Source: Verrucomicrobiota bacterium
GTDB taxonomy: Bacteria; Verrucomicrobiota; Verrucomicrobiia; Limisphaerales; J093
Length of the DNA: 64,000 nucleotides
Assembly: GCA_022710935.1 (NCBI GenBank)
Contig: JAKLFY010000020.1
Location: 20,009-84,008, forward strand
Reading direction: 5' to 3'
In this document: one piece after another, positions 34,059 through 43,900 of the stretch
How the letters are laid out: the number at the start of each line of letters is the position of its first letter
Numbering within the stretch: position 1 is the first letter of the stretch
Position numbers and translations under genes: made by a program
Notes under the pieces: generated by a model
What the model saw: the letters and a program-made list of their open reading frames with translations, nothing else
Databases searched by the model: none
Told to the model about the DNA's origin: nothing

Positions 34059-35378
34059 TCATCCCAGCGGCAACCTCAGCCGCGCGATGCAGCCTTGCCG
34101 ATCCTTGCGGTTCTCGATCTGCAGGCTGCCCCCGTGCGCCTCGGCAATCTGACGGCTGATCACCAAGCCGATGCCCGAGCCGCCGGGCTTGGTGGTGAAG
34201 AACGGCACAAAGAGGTTCGCCGTGTTGCTCAGCCCCGGGCCTTCGTCCTCGATGCACACCTCGACCTGCGCCCCGGCCTTCGCCCACCGCAGCGTGACAG
34301 CGCCTTTGGTCTCGAGGGCCGCATCGGCGGCATTACACACCAGGTTGATCAGCAATTGTTCGATCTGATCGCTGTCGGCCTGGACCACCAAGTCGGGGCC
34401 CGGCCTGACGCTGACGGCCAGCCGCGTCTCCAAGCCCGCCACCCGGCGGATCGTGGTCCCCAAATCGACCGGTCCCTTCCTTGGGTGCGGCAGGCGGGCG
34501 AGCCGCGAGTAGGACTCCATGAACCGGCTGAGCGCTTCGGCCCGCCCGCTGAGAACCTCCATGCCGCGACGGCTGTCCTCGCGCCAGTCCTCGGGCAACG
34601 GGTCCTGTTCGAGCAGCCGGGCGAGACTGTCGGCGATCGACTTGATTGGCGCGAGCGAGTTGTTCAATTCATGTCCGAGCACGCGCAGCAGCCGTTGCCA
34701 AGCCAGTCGCTCTTCCTCCCTCAAGGCCTGGCTCAGGTCAGCCAGGACCAGCAATTGGTGCGGTCGGCCGCCTTGGCGGAAGGTGCTGCGTCGGATGTTC
34801 CAGCGCCCCAGGCCACCGGCAAAGGCCGCCTGCAAGGTGCGGACCGGTTCCCCTTCCAGACACTCCGCCAATCCCAATTCGGCCGCGGTGCGTCCGGTCA
34901 ATCGTTCGACGGGCTGGGCCAACAACCGTTCCCCCGCCCGGTTGGCCAAGCGCAGGCGCTGGGTGTCATCGAATGCGAACACCGCGAGGTCGATTTCCTC
35001 CATCACAGTGCGCAAGAGGGCGGTCGCTTCGAGGGCGCCGAGGCGCTGTTGCCGGAGGAGGTCGACCAGGCCATTAAGTTCCAGGATCACTTCGCCCAGC
35101 GGGTCGCCGGCCCGGGCGCCGCGAGCTTGAATGGAGAAATCGCCTTGGCGCAGGGCGGCGAGCAGACCCGATAAGGTGCGCAGCGGTCGCACCACGCGGG
35201 CTCGGACCATGAGCGCGAAGCCGATCCAGGCCATGCTGACGAGGAGCAACAATGTCCACCGCAGCCAGGGCGGCGGCGTCGGGCGCCAAAGCAGATAGAC
35301 TGTGGCGCTCACCGCCGGCATCGCCGTCACCAGGGCCAGCACCAACACCTGCCAGTTGTGTGGAAGTCGCCTGAACAC
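34059..35378 (-). CDS. Sensor histidine kinase, NtrY-like
   Basis: 439 residues. Two N-terminal TM helices (WQVLVLALVTAMPAVSATVY; LLLLVSMAWIGFALMV) with almost no periplasmic loop are followed by HAMP (VVRPLRTLSGLLAALRQGD) and a PAS-like domain (EEIDLAVFAFDDTQRLRLAN). The kinase core has an H-box LLRVLGHELNNSLAPIKSIA, N-box LINLVCNAADAA, G1 EDEGPGLS and G2 GGSGIGL. The HELNNSLAPI form is that of NtrY-type kinases. The short loop suggests that it senses something in the membrane or cytoplasm. It lies 3 bases after the sigma-54 response regulator and upstream of the efflux genes, which it probably controls. Confidence 0.92.
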   Translation of the reverse strand: MFRRLPHNWQVLVLALVTAMPAVSATVYLLWRPTPPPWLRWTLLLLVSMAWIGFALMVRARVVRPLRTLSGLLAALRQGDFSIQARGARAGDPLGEVILELNGLVDLLRQQRLGALEATALLRTVMEEIDLAVFAFDDTQRLRLANRAGERLLAQPVERLTGRTAAELGLAECLEGEPVRTLQAAFAGGLGRWNIRRSTFRQGGRPHQLLVLADLSQALREEERLAWQRLLRVLGHELNNSLAPIKSIADSLARLLEQDPLPEDWREDSRRGMEVLSGRAEALSRFMESYSRLARLPHPRKGPVDLGTTIRRVAGLETRLAVSVRPGPDLVVQADSDQIEQLLINLVCNAADAALETKGAVTLRWAKAGAQVEVCIEDEGPGLSNTANLFVPFFTTKPGGSGIGLVISRQIAEAHGGSLQIENRKDRQGCIARLRLPLG

Positions 35379-35381
35379 GGA

Positions 35382-36752
35382 TCACAGACCATACTTCTCG
35401 AGCCGGCGATAGAACGCACTCCGGCTGAGGCCCAAAAACTCGGCGGCCTTGAGCGCATTGCCGTCACACCGGGCCAGCGCCTTTCGGATCAGAAACCGTT
35501 CCATGTCCTCGAGGCTCATGTCTTCAAGCCGCGACGCACCCTCACTCGCCGGGCGCAGGCCAAAGTCGTCCGGTTGAAGAACAGGTCCCTGCGCCAGGAG
35601 CGCCGCGCGCTCGAGGGCGTGGTCCAGTTCCCGCACGTTGCCCGGCCACGAGTGATGTTCGAGGAGGGCCAGTGCGGCCGGTTCGATGCCCGTCAGCGCC
35701 TTCCGATAGCGTCGCGCGTGCTGTCCCAGAAAATGAGCTGCGAGCGGCGCAATGTCTTCCCGCCGTTCGCGCAGCGGCGGCAGACAAATCTCGACCGTGT
35801 TGAGCCGAAACAACAGGTCTTGGCGGAAGCGACCGGCCTGCACCTGCGCCGCAAGGTCAGCGTTGGTTGCCGAAAGCAGGCGCACATTGGCCCGCAAGGT
35901 GCGGGAGGACCCCACCCGCTCGAACTCGCCGCTTTCCAACACCCGCAGCAGCTTGGCCTGCTCGTTCAGCGGGATGTTGGCGATTTCGTCCAGGAACAGC
36001 GTGCCACCGTCGGCGAGTTCAAAGCGTCCGACCCGATCGCTCTTCGCATCGGTGAACGCGCCCTTCACGTGGCCGAACAACTCGCTCTCGAACACGCCTT
36101 GCGCGAGCCCGCCCATGTTCACCACCACCAACGGCTTGGCCGCGCGGGGCGAACCTGCATGGACCGCGCGGGCGACGACTCCTTTCCCCGTACCGTTCTC
36201 GCCGCTGATCAGCACGTTGGCCTCGGAGGGGCCGACGCGCGCAATGAGTGCCACTACCTGCCGCATGGCGGGCGATTCGGCGATGAGCGTCGGACCACCC
36301 TCGCCGCGCAGCAGCGCATTCTCGGCCTCGAGCCGACGCCCGTGTCGCAAAGCGCGGGACAATTCGACCTGCGTGCGCAGGATGGTCAGCAGACGTGTGT
36401 TGTCCCAGGGTTTCTGGACGAAGTCCCGCGCCCCACGCCGCATCGCTTCCACTGCCAGGCCAATGGTCGCCCAGGCGGTCATGACCACGACGGGCATGGC
36501 GCTGTCCAAGGCCTGCAGTCTGCCCAGCAGATCGAGCCCCTCCTGCCCAGACGTCGTGTCGCGCGCATAGTTGAGGTCGATCAAGGCGGCATCGAACTCG
36601 GCGCCGTTCAGGGCCGCAAGAACTTCCGCCGGCGAACAGGCGGTCTCGATCTTGAACCCCTCTTGCTTGAGCAGCAACCGGAGCGCCTCGCGCACGTGTT
36701 CCTGGTCATCGGCCACCAAAACGCGAGGCGCGCTGGAAGACGCGGCTTTCAT
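35382..36752 (-). CDS. Sigma-54-dependent response regulator (NtrC/NtrX type)
   Basis: 456 residues from ATG 36752 (MKAASSSAPRVLVADDQEHV). Receiver domain 9-130: acidic Asp15/Asp16, phospho-acceptor Asp59 (ALIDLNYAR) and Lys in FVQKPW. AAA+ domain about 150-385: Walker A GENGTGKG, Walker B GGTLFLDEI and the sigma-54-contacting loop GAFTDA (consensus GAFTGA, so the second-last Gly is Asp). A Fis-type helix-turn-helix closes the protein (NALKAAEFLGLSRSAFYRRL). It should activate sigma-54 promoters when phosphorylated by the adjacent kinase, and the downstream HlyD-ATPase-permease genes are the likely targets. I did not find a convincing -24/-12 element upstream of the HlyD gene. Confidence 0.93.
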   Translation of the reverse strand: MKAASSSAPRVLVADDQEHVREALRLLLKQEGFKIETACSPAEVLAALNGAEFDAALIDLNYARDTTSGQEGLDLLGRLQALDSAMPVVVMTAWATIGLAVEAMRRGARDFVQKPWDNTRLLTILRTQVELSRALRHGRRLEAENALLRGEGGPTLIAESPAMRQVVALIARVGPSEANVLISGENGTGKGVVARAVHAGSPRAAKPLVVVNMGGLAQGVFESELFGHVKGAFTDAKSDRVGRFELADGGTLFLDEIANIPLNEQAKLLRVLESGEFERVGSSRTLRANVRLLSATNADLAAQVQAGRFRQDLLFRLNTVEICLPPLRERREDIAPLAAHFLGQHARRYRKALTGIEPAALALLEHHSWPGNVRELDHALERAALLAQGPVLQPDDFGLRPASEGASRLEDMSLEDMERFLIRKALARCDGNALKAAEFLGLSRSAFYRRLEKYGL

Positions 36753-37111
36753 TGGCAATCGGCGTGAACCCGCTGAGCCGTTTTCCCGCCCTCCTTTCCC
36801 GCGCGGCTGGGCCGAGCCAGCCGAAGTCCTCGCTCCGCGAGGTCTCGCGAAATGGACGGGACAGACATGCGGGCCGTGCTTGACATGATCGCACCAAGTT
36901 CTGGGATTGGAGAACTCTAATCGACTACTGAGTCCACGTCGAGCTTTTGGTTGTGCCCCCGAAGTGCAGAAGTGCATCGCGGGAATGGGCTTGCTGACTG
37001 TCGGCTGCGAGACAACACTGGCGCGCACAAACGCGACGCAGGGGGCCGATGGCCGATGGCTGTCAGGGCCGGAGCGTCCAAACTGAATTCTGAATTCAAA
37101 TCCAATCGACT
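36753..37111. other. Divergent spacer without a gene
   Basis: 359 bases between the response regulator and the TIM-barrel isomerase gene. No open frame has similarity. Near the right edge (37078-37102) there is a short AT-rich double GAATTC-type word (CTGAATTCTGAATTC) in a GC-rich setting. TAATCGACTACTG at 36918 partly echoes CAATCGACTATG at the next start. Confidence 0.35.
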
Positions 37112-38065
37112 ATGCAGACTGTGACGCGCAGAGGGTTTCTTGGTTCGGCCGCCGGCGCCATTGGGGTGGTGCTGGGCGAGACGGCGGGCAAGACGGTCGT
37201 GGCCGCAACCGCATCGGCCGCAACGCCGCAGGGGTTGCGGGTCGGGATGTTGACCGCTCCGTTTGGCGAGAAACCGCTTGTCGAGGTCCTGGATTTTGCG
37301 CGGGACGCTGGGATTCGGTGTCTCGAGGTGGTTGCCGATCCCGGCAGCAAGCACATCGATCCCGTGACCTTCGATGCCGCCAAGGCGGACGACGTCAAGC
37401 GGATGCTCATCGAGCGCAAGCTCGAGATCAGCGGTCTGGCCAGTTTCGGCAATGCGTGCGAGCCGGGAGGCAGCGAGGCGTTTGAGCGCCATGCCCGCAG
37501 GATGGTTGACGCGGCGGTGTTGTTGGGTGTGCCGACGCTTTGCATGCAGACGGGCATGCCGCTGCCGAACATGGGGCGAATCGAGCAGATCAGGCAGGTC
37601 GTCGCGAAGGTGTACGCTCCGATCATTGCCTATGCGAAGGAGAAAGGCATTCGGATCGCCATCGAGAACTGGTACGAGACCTGTCTCCAGGGCATTGACA
37701 CCTTCGAGTGTCTGCTCGAAACCATTCGAGACGACCATTTTGGCCTGAACTACGATCCGTCGCACCTGGTGCACCAGGAGTGCAACCACCTCCTGCCGGT
37801 GCGCATGTTCGGCCCGCGCATCTTCCACACGCACGCCAAAGACACGCTTGTCGACGCCGAAGCGCGGGCGCGCGTCGGCATTTACGGACGCGGCTGGTGG
37901 CGCTACGTGATCCCCGGATCGGGCAGCATCCATTGGGGTGAGTACATCAATCACCTGCGCATGGCCGGCTACAAGGGCGTCCTGAGCATCGAGCACGAGG
38001 ACAGCGCTCTGGGTCGCGAACAGGGCTTCATCCTCGCTGCGCGGCACCTCGAACAGTTTTGCTGA
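37112..38065 (+). CDS. Tat-exported sugar phosphate isomerase/epimerase-like TIM-barrel protein
   Basis: 317 residues. A twin-arginine signal (TRRGFLGSAAGAIGVVLG) is followed by an AP-endonuclease-2/xylose-isomerase-like barrel. Probable metal ligands appear in order: Glu in IAIENWYE, Asp-Pro-Ser-His in LNYDPSHLV, His-Ala in IFHTHAKDT, and Glu in LSIEHED. These proteins isomerise or epimerise sugars, or act as inositol-pathway enzymes, in large verrucomicrobial sugar catabolic sets. Export by Tat fits a folded metalloprotein. The exact substrate cannot be given. No ribosome-binding site is obvious. The downstream S9 peptidase follows after about 240 bases. Confidence 0.88.
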   Translation: MQTVTRRGFLGSAAGAIGVVLGETAGKTVVAATASAATPQGLRVGMLTAPFGEKPLVEVLDFARDAGIRCLEVVADPGSKHIDPVTFDAAKADDVKRMLIERKLEISGLASFGNACEPGGSEAFERHARRMVDAAVLLGVPTLCMQTGMPLPNMGRIEQIRQVVAKVYAPIIAYAKEKGIRIAIENWYETCLQGIDTFECLLETIRDDHFGLNYDPSHLVHQECNHLLPVRMFGPRIFHTHAKDTLVDAEARARVGIYGRGWWRYVIPGSGSIHWGEYINHLRMAGYKGVLSIEHEDSALGREQGFILAARHLEQFC

Positions 38066-38303
38066 GGCGGGTCGGGGGCAGTGTGCCATTGCATGGAGTC
38101 TCCCTTTCCGAGGGCCTCTCAGAGCTCGGCCCTCCGAATCGGGTCCCTCCGAATCCGGTGCCTCCGAGAATGGTTGACGGTCTCGGTGCGTTCTGAAAGA
38201 AGAGCCTATGATCTCCATGCGCCAAGACCTCGAAAATCGCCCTTGGGCGAGCGACACAACACTGCCGGGCCGAATCGCGTCCATTGAGGATGGCGGCCCG
38301 GCG

Positions 38304-40487
38304 ATGGCAGTGCTATCGCCTGCAATCTGCGCGGCCCGCGAGGAGTTTTGGTTGCGGCTCTGCCGCGCTGTGGCTCTCCTGGTTGTTGTCCTGGCCTCGT
38401 GCGGTGGGTTCTGCGTTCGGGCGCAAGTGCCCGATCGGCTGGTGGCTGACGGGATTCCGGCACTGCCCGCCGCCCTGCGGCAGGACGCGAGCCGGTACCT
38501 CGAATCCCGCGCGGCGTCTTTTCAGAGCTGGCATCCGGAGCGCGTCGAGATGCTGGTTGCGACGCGGTTTGCCGAGGCCGTCCAGTTGCACCTGGTGCGT
38601 GCGCCCGGCGGCGCGCGGCGGCAGATCACGTTTTTCGACGAGCCGGTGGCTGGAGGCTGGTTCCAGCCCAAGGGCGGCCAGTTCATCGTCTTTCAGCAGG
38701 ATGTGGGCGGCGGGGAGTTCTACCAGCTCTATCGGTATGATCTATCCGACGGCAAAGTGACGCTGCTGACCGACGGCACGTCGCGCAACTCGGGTCCGTG
38801 CTGGTCGGACTCGGGCAAATGGCTGGCGTACACATCGACGCGGCGCAACGGCAAGGACACGGATTTGTATGTGATCGACCCGTCGGATCCGAAGAGCGAC
38901 CGGCGCCTGATCGAATTGTCGGGCGGGGGGTGGAGCGCGATGGATTGGTCCGCGGACGACACCCGGCTGCTTGTGGGCGAGTCCATCTCGATCAACGAGA
39001 GTTATCTTCACGTGGTCGATGTCCAGAGCGGCGCCCTGCGCCTGTTGACGCCCAAGACGGGCGAGCAAGTGGCCTGGCAGGCCGCGCAGTTCGACAAAGA
39101 CGGGCGGAGCGTGCTGGTTGCATCGGACAAGGACTCCGAGTTTCGGCGCCTGTGCCGTTTGGATTTGGCCACGGGCGAGGTGACGCCGTTGACGGCGGCG
39201 ATCGATTGGGATGTCGAGGAATTCGACGTCACAGACGACAGCCAGACGGTCGCCTTCGTCATCAACGAAGACGGCGTGAGCGTGCTGCATCTGATGGACG
39301 CCCGATCCGGCCAGGCGTTGCCCAGACCCAAGCTGCCGGCCGGTGTGATTCGCGGTCTGGCCTGGCACGCGGATGGCCGGCACCTGGCTTGCACCATCAG
39401 CTCGGCCCGATCGCCGAGCGATGCGTATGCGCTCGACATCGCGACCGGGCAGGTGGCGCGCTGGACCGAGAGCGAGACGGGCGGCCTCGACCCCAACTCG
39501 TTCGTCGAGCCCGAGTTGGTCCGCATCGGGAGCTTCGACGGGCTCAAGATCTCGGCCTTTGTCTTCCGTCCGGATCCGGCGGAGTTTCCCGGTCCGCGCC
39601 CGGTGCTGATCAACATCCACGGCGGCCCGGAAAGCCAATCGCGTCCGGTCTTCCAGGCGCGAAACAACTATTACCTAAACGAATTGGGCATCGCGGTTGT
39701 GTACCCGAACGTGCGCGGCTCGGCGGGCTACGGGAAGACGTTCCTCACATTGGACAACGGCTTCAAGCGCGAGGATTCGGTGCGAGACATCGGCGCGATC
39801 ATCGAGTGGATCCGGCAGGACAGGCGGTGCGATGGGGAGCGGATCGCGGTGATGGGGGGGAGCTACGGCGGCTACATGGTTTTGGCGTCGATGATTCATT
39901 TCGGCGACCTGCTCCGATGCGGCGTCGATGTGGTGGGCATCTCGAATTTCCTCACCTTTCTCGAAAACACGCAGGACTACCGGCGCGATCTCCGACGCGT
40001 GGAATACGGGGACGAGCGGGATCCGAAGATGGCGGAATTCCTCGGCCGGATTTCGCCGACCGCCCACGCCACGAAGATACGGAAACCGTTGTTTGTGGCG
40101 CAGGGCCAGAACGATCCGCGCGTGCCTGTGTCAGAATCGGAACAAATGGTGAAGGCCATCCGCGGGCATGGGGGCCGGGTCTGGTATCTCAAGGCCGAGG
40201 ACGAAGGACACGGCTTCCGCAAGAAGAAGAACGCCGACTTCCAGTTCCTGGCCACGGTTCTCTTCCTCAAGGAACATCTGGTCGGCGGCACGGCGCTTTC
40301 CGCGTTGGGGAATGCGCGCGCCGCGGCGCCAGGGCAAGCCCAGCGACTCAGTCCAGCGGACGCGCATCTGTTCTTCGGATACTACGATCTGCATCCGCGG
40401 TGGCTGCCGGACGGACGGATCAGTTTCGACTCGACGCATGAAGGGTTTCGCGGCCTGTACGTCATCGATCCAGCCCTGGATCGCTGA
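38304..40487 (+). CDS. Secreted S9-family (prolyl oligopeptidase/acylaminoacyl) peptidase with a foreign C-terminal tail
   Basis: About 727 residues from ATG 38304. ATG 38208 has a better Shine-Dalgarno (GAAGAG) but would put nearly 50 residues before the signal helix (CRAVALLVVVLASCGGF). A WD40-like beta-propeller (about 60-400; for example GPCWSDSGKWLAYTSTRRNG) precedes the alpha/beta-hydrolase domain. The triad is intact: Ser520 in GGSYGGY, Asp604 in NDPRVP and His636 in DEGHGF. Family members end near LFLKEHLVG, but here the frame continues as LSPADAHLFFGYYDLHPRWL and PDGRISFDSTHEGFRGLYVI, which looks like the end of a different beta-propeller protein. The gene therefore seems to be a deletion-fusion. 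Activity is probably retained because the catalytic domain is complete. Confidence 0.88.
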   Translation: MAVLSPAICAAREEFWLRLCRAVALLVVVLASCGGFCVRAQVPDRLVADGIPALPAALRQDASRYLESRAASFQSWHPERVEMLVATRFAEAVQLHLVRAPGGARRQITFFDEPVAGGWFQPKGGQFIVFQQDVGGGEFYQLYRYDLSDGKVTLLTDGTSRNSGPCWSDSGKWLAYTSTRRNGKDTDLYVIDPSDPKSDRRLIELSGGGWSAMDWSADDTRLLVGESISINESYLHVVDVQSGALRLLTPKTGEQVAWQAAQFDKDGRSVLVASDKDSEFRRLCRLDLATGEVTPLTAAIDWDVEEFDVTDDSQTVAFVINEDGVSVLHLMDARSGQALPRPKLPAGVIRGLAWHADGRHLACTISSARSPSDAYALDIATGQVARWTESETGGLDPNSFVEPELVRIGSFDGLKISAFVFRPDPAEFPGPRPVLINIHGGPESQSRPVFQARNNYYLNELGIAVVYPNVRGSAGYGKTFLTLDNGFKREDSVRDIGAIIEWIRQDRRCDGERIAVMGGSYGGYMVLASMIHFGDLLRCGVDVVGISNFLTFLENTQDYRRDLRRVEYGDERDPKMAEFLGRISPTAHATKIRKPLFVAQGQNDPRVPVSESEQMVKAIRGHGGRVWYLKAEDEGHGFRKKKNADFQFLATVLFLKEHLVGGTALSALGNARAAAPGQAQRLSPADAHLFFGYYDLHPRWLPDGRISFDSTHEGFRGLYVIDPALDR
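38345..38370. repeat. REP-like hairpin element, copy 1 (inside the S9 signal-peptide region)
   Basis: GTTTTGGTTGCGGCTCTGCCGCGCTG shares a 21-base core, GGTTGYGGCTYTGCCGCGCTG, with 52131-52155 and (reverse complement) 45046-45066. The core folds as GCGGC-TCT-GCCGC. It encodes part of WLRLCRAV of the S9 peptidase. Confidence 0.55.
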
Positions 40488-40991
40488 CATCAGGGCGAGG
40501 GAAGCGTTGCTTTGATGTGGCCGGGATCCTGGCGCGCACTTCGGTGGTTGTGTGGCGGGTTAGACCAGAGCGCGAGTGCGCCGGCGCCGGCATCGGCAGA
40601 CTCGATTGGCGGCTCGCGCGCCATGATGCCGGAGATGCGTGTTCGTCGTTGCGATATGCCAATATCGAGAACTGACCCGTTTGCGACCCCTCGATCTTGT
40701 TGACCTCCATAAAGTGAGGACCCGTTTCCGGAGGATTTGGCGCGGCTGCAGAAGGTTGCCGGGATGGTGAAGGCGACCCGCCAGGTGTTGCTCTGTCGGG
40801 TGAAGGACTCGGTGACGACGGGAGACCGGTGGGTGACGACGCTCGCCGACTACCTGAGGGTGTGCGCTGGCCCGGGACGCGTCGGACTTGCCGCGACCAT
40901 GGTTTGACTCCGGCCTGGTGAGGCCGCGCCAAGCGACAAGCGCCGCCCGGGAAGGCGGCGCTTGCATCGACGGAACCGAAGCGGATGCCCT
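40488..40991. other. Region of probable gene remnants between the S9 and metallophosphoesterase genes
   Basis: 504 bases. A plus-strand frame at 40713-40907 without a good start reads EDPFPEDLARLQKVAGMVKA, TRQVLLCRVKDSVTTGDRWV and TTLADYLRVC before a TGA. Its composition looks protein-like, but I cannot name a family. It probably belongs to the same lost locus as the chimeric tail of the S9 peptidase. A strong hairpin at 40937-40964 closes the region. Confidence 0.4.
40937..40964 (-). terminator. Strong GC hairpin downstream of the metallophosphoesterase gene
   Basis: CAAGCGCCGCC-CGGGAA-GGCGGCGCTTG is a perfect 11-bp stem with a 6-base loop, 28 bases after the stop codon of the minus-strand gene ending at 40992. 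There is no U-tract on the minus strand, so it may act as a 3' stabiliser or Rho-assisted terminator. Confidence 0.6.
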
Positions 40992-43900
40992 CTACGGATC
41001 GAGTTGGAGCTGATAAAACCGACAACCGTGCCGGGGAGGACTGGTGTCCGTGACGGAGGTCAGGCTGCCCGTCGCCGTGACGCGGCGGCAAAGGGTGGTC
41101 CACGCTAAACTGTGCGGTGCGTCCGTGTAATAGATCGTATAGCGCTTCCCGTCAACCGACCGCCAGGAGAGGAGCAGACCTTTTCCGTCGGACGCCCGGG
41201 CCACCGAATCGAACTTGAGCACGGACCCGGCGTCGCGCGGATCCGTGCCGCACTCATACTCGCTGGCGTTGGTGACCGAGTCACCGTCGGCGTCGCCTCC
41301 GCCATCGTCGAGCTTCGGGTCGAGTTGGTGGGCTACCTCCCACCCGTCCGGCACGCCATCCCCGTCCGTATCGGCCTGCTGGGGATGGGTGCCCTGTAGG
41401 TACTCCTCGGTGTTGGTGAGCCCGTCGCGGTCCGGGTCTCCGTACGGGTTGGAGCGATCCGCATCCAGTCCCATGTCGACCTCCCACCGATCCGGCAGGC
41501 CATCGTCGTCCGTATCGCTCTTTAGGGGATTGGTCCCTTCCTGGTACTCGCGCAGCGCGCTCAGTCCGTCATGGTCAAGGTCCCCTTGCTGATCTCCGGA
41601 CACGGCCGGCTTCATGCCGTACCGGATCTCCCATCCGTCCGGGATCCCGTCGCCGTCCGTATCGTTCCCGCACTCCTCCAGACGGGTCACCAAGACGCCA
41701 AAGTCGCCAAAGCCGACAATCTCCTTCACCCCGTCCTTGTTGACGTCGGCCAGGGCGCGCGGATGCTTGCCCACCTGCCAGCCCTGGGACAGCGAGCCAT
41801 ACGCGTTAATGATCTGCACCGGAGTGTCGAAAACCGGGTCGCTCGCCGGAGCTCCGGCCCGCTTGGCCGTGGCCACCACAACCCCGGCGCCCGCAAAACC
41901 GACAAGGTCCGCACGACCATCGCCGTTGATATCGGTAACGAGACGAAGGTGCTCTCCGACACGCCAGCCGCCGGCATCGTAGCCGAAGGTTCCCAGCACG
42001 AGTCCGCGATCCTCGAAGGGTGCGTTCCGGTTCCCGGTCGCCAGGGCAACGGCAACCCCGCCATCCCCGAAGCCGACGATATCCGCGCACTTGTCTCCGT
42101 TCACATCCGCGAGGACCCGAGGATGAGACCCAACTCGCCAACCGTCCTTGAAGGCATACATCCGGATTGGGGCTGTCCACGTAACAGCGTTCGCATCCCG
42201 TTTACCAGTGGATAGACATACCTCCACGCCGTCGTATCCAAACCCCACGATGTCTTTGCCAAGTTTACCGTCCACGTTTGCCAAAACGACGGGGTATTCG
42301 GCTTGGTTCCAGTTCCTGTAATGCGCCCATGAAACAGGATCACTGAAAGGAAAGTCCGCTCCAGGGTTCACTTTGGCGAAGGCGACACGGAGTCCACTAT
42401 TGTCCCCACTGGCACCGATCCCGACAATGTCATCCCGACCATCGCCATCTACGTCTGCCAGGGTGCGAAGATGAACTCCCGCCCTCCATCCAGCGCCATA
42501 GGTATAAAACCTAAAAGCCGGGACTTTGGCGACCGGATCCCTGAATGGCTGGTCTTTGCTGAAGTCCCCCGCGCCCTTCGCCAAGGCGACCACCACGCTT
42601 GCATAGCCAAATCCTACGATGTCAGTGCGCCCATTCGCGTCAACATCACCCAACAAGACGGGACATTCAGGATCAAGCCATTGTCCGTCGAACTGACGCA
42701 GGACCAGCCGCGGCGGCTCAAAGGGTTCACCCTCGTCCTCTGTCTCCCTGGCAAATGCGACGTAGCAACCGTCGTCTTTGAAGCCGATGACATCGTCGCG
42801 GCCATCGCCGTTGACGTCGGCCAGGTGTCGGGCCATCGCAGCGGTCCAGTTGCTACTGGCGCAGAACTCGCGCAGGACCGGTGGCGCGGGGCTGTAGATG
42901 GTGTGATTCGTCACCGCAACGTCCAGCAGGGATTGGCCATCGGCAGTGTACTGGACGATCAGCCGCTCGTCTGTGCAGCGGGCGACCGTGAATCTCGGAT
43001 CGTAGTAATACTTGTCGGCATGGGTTTTCGTGCCACCGAAGCCCCGTCGCGGGTAGCAAGCTGTAACAAGCGGCACGCCCGGCAGGTTGGGTTTCCTTGC
43101 CAACATCAGTGGGTAAGCGTCTTCGAGCAACCGGCGGTTCAGATGCTTGAGCGCGACTGCGGCGAGACCCTGCGACAGCAGCGTGCTTGTTTCTGGGCTC
43201 AGGGCAATGCCCTCAAATCGGGCGCTATCGTAGATCAGAGGACCACTTAGGACCTGATTCAAATCCGGCACCAGATTGGTTACCAGACCGTCGCGTTCTT
43301 CGTCGGTGGGGGTCTTGCCTGGCCTGCAGGTTTCCAGCATGTTCGTCTTCGTGTGGGACAACTCCGCGAAGAGCCATCGGTCAACCGCTCGTCGGCGCTG
43401 GAGCAGCTTCTCAGCCAGAGTTGGGAGCTCGACGAGATCACTCGCGGAGAATTCCCAGGAAACCAGACGGGTCGCAGCTGGGTGTTGATGCCCGGCGAAG
43501 AAACCCACAACGTTGTACGGAGACAGCGTGTTGATGAGGTCCGTCCTCCGTTCGGTGGTGAACCCGAGCCAGTCCTCGACGTCGAGGGGGAGATGCTGAA
43601 ACACCAGAACGGGCCTTCGGACCTCGGCGTACTTGCGAGCGGCCTTTTCGAGGTCCGTCTCGAGCCAGGGCAGACTCGAGGGCCAGTCCCAGTCAACCCA
43701 ATTCGTACCGACCATCACCCCACCTTGGTCCCCACCGTAGCGGTGCAGTTGGACACAGTGGAAAATGCCCCAGTCCCATGAGTAGGCCTTGCTGCCGTCG
43801 TCGAAGCTCGAAACCGGCACTGGTGCGCTGTCACCGCGATGCCGTTTCTCGATGTACTCCCAGGCTCGTTTTCGGCCCGTCTTATAGAGCATTTCCCAAT

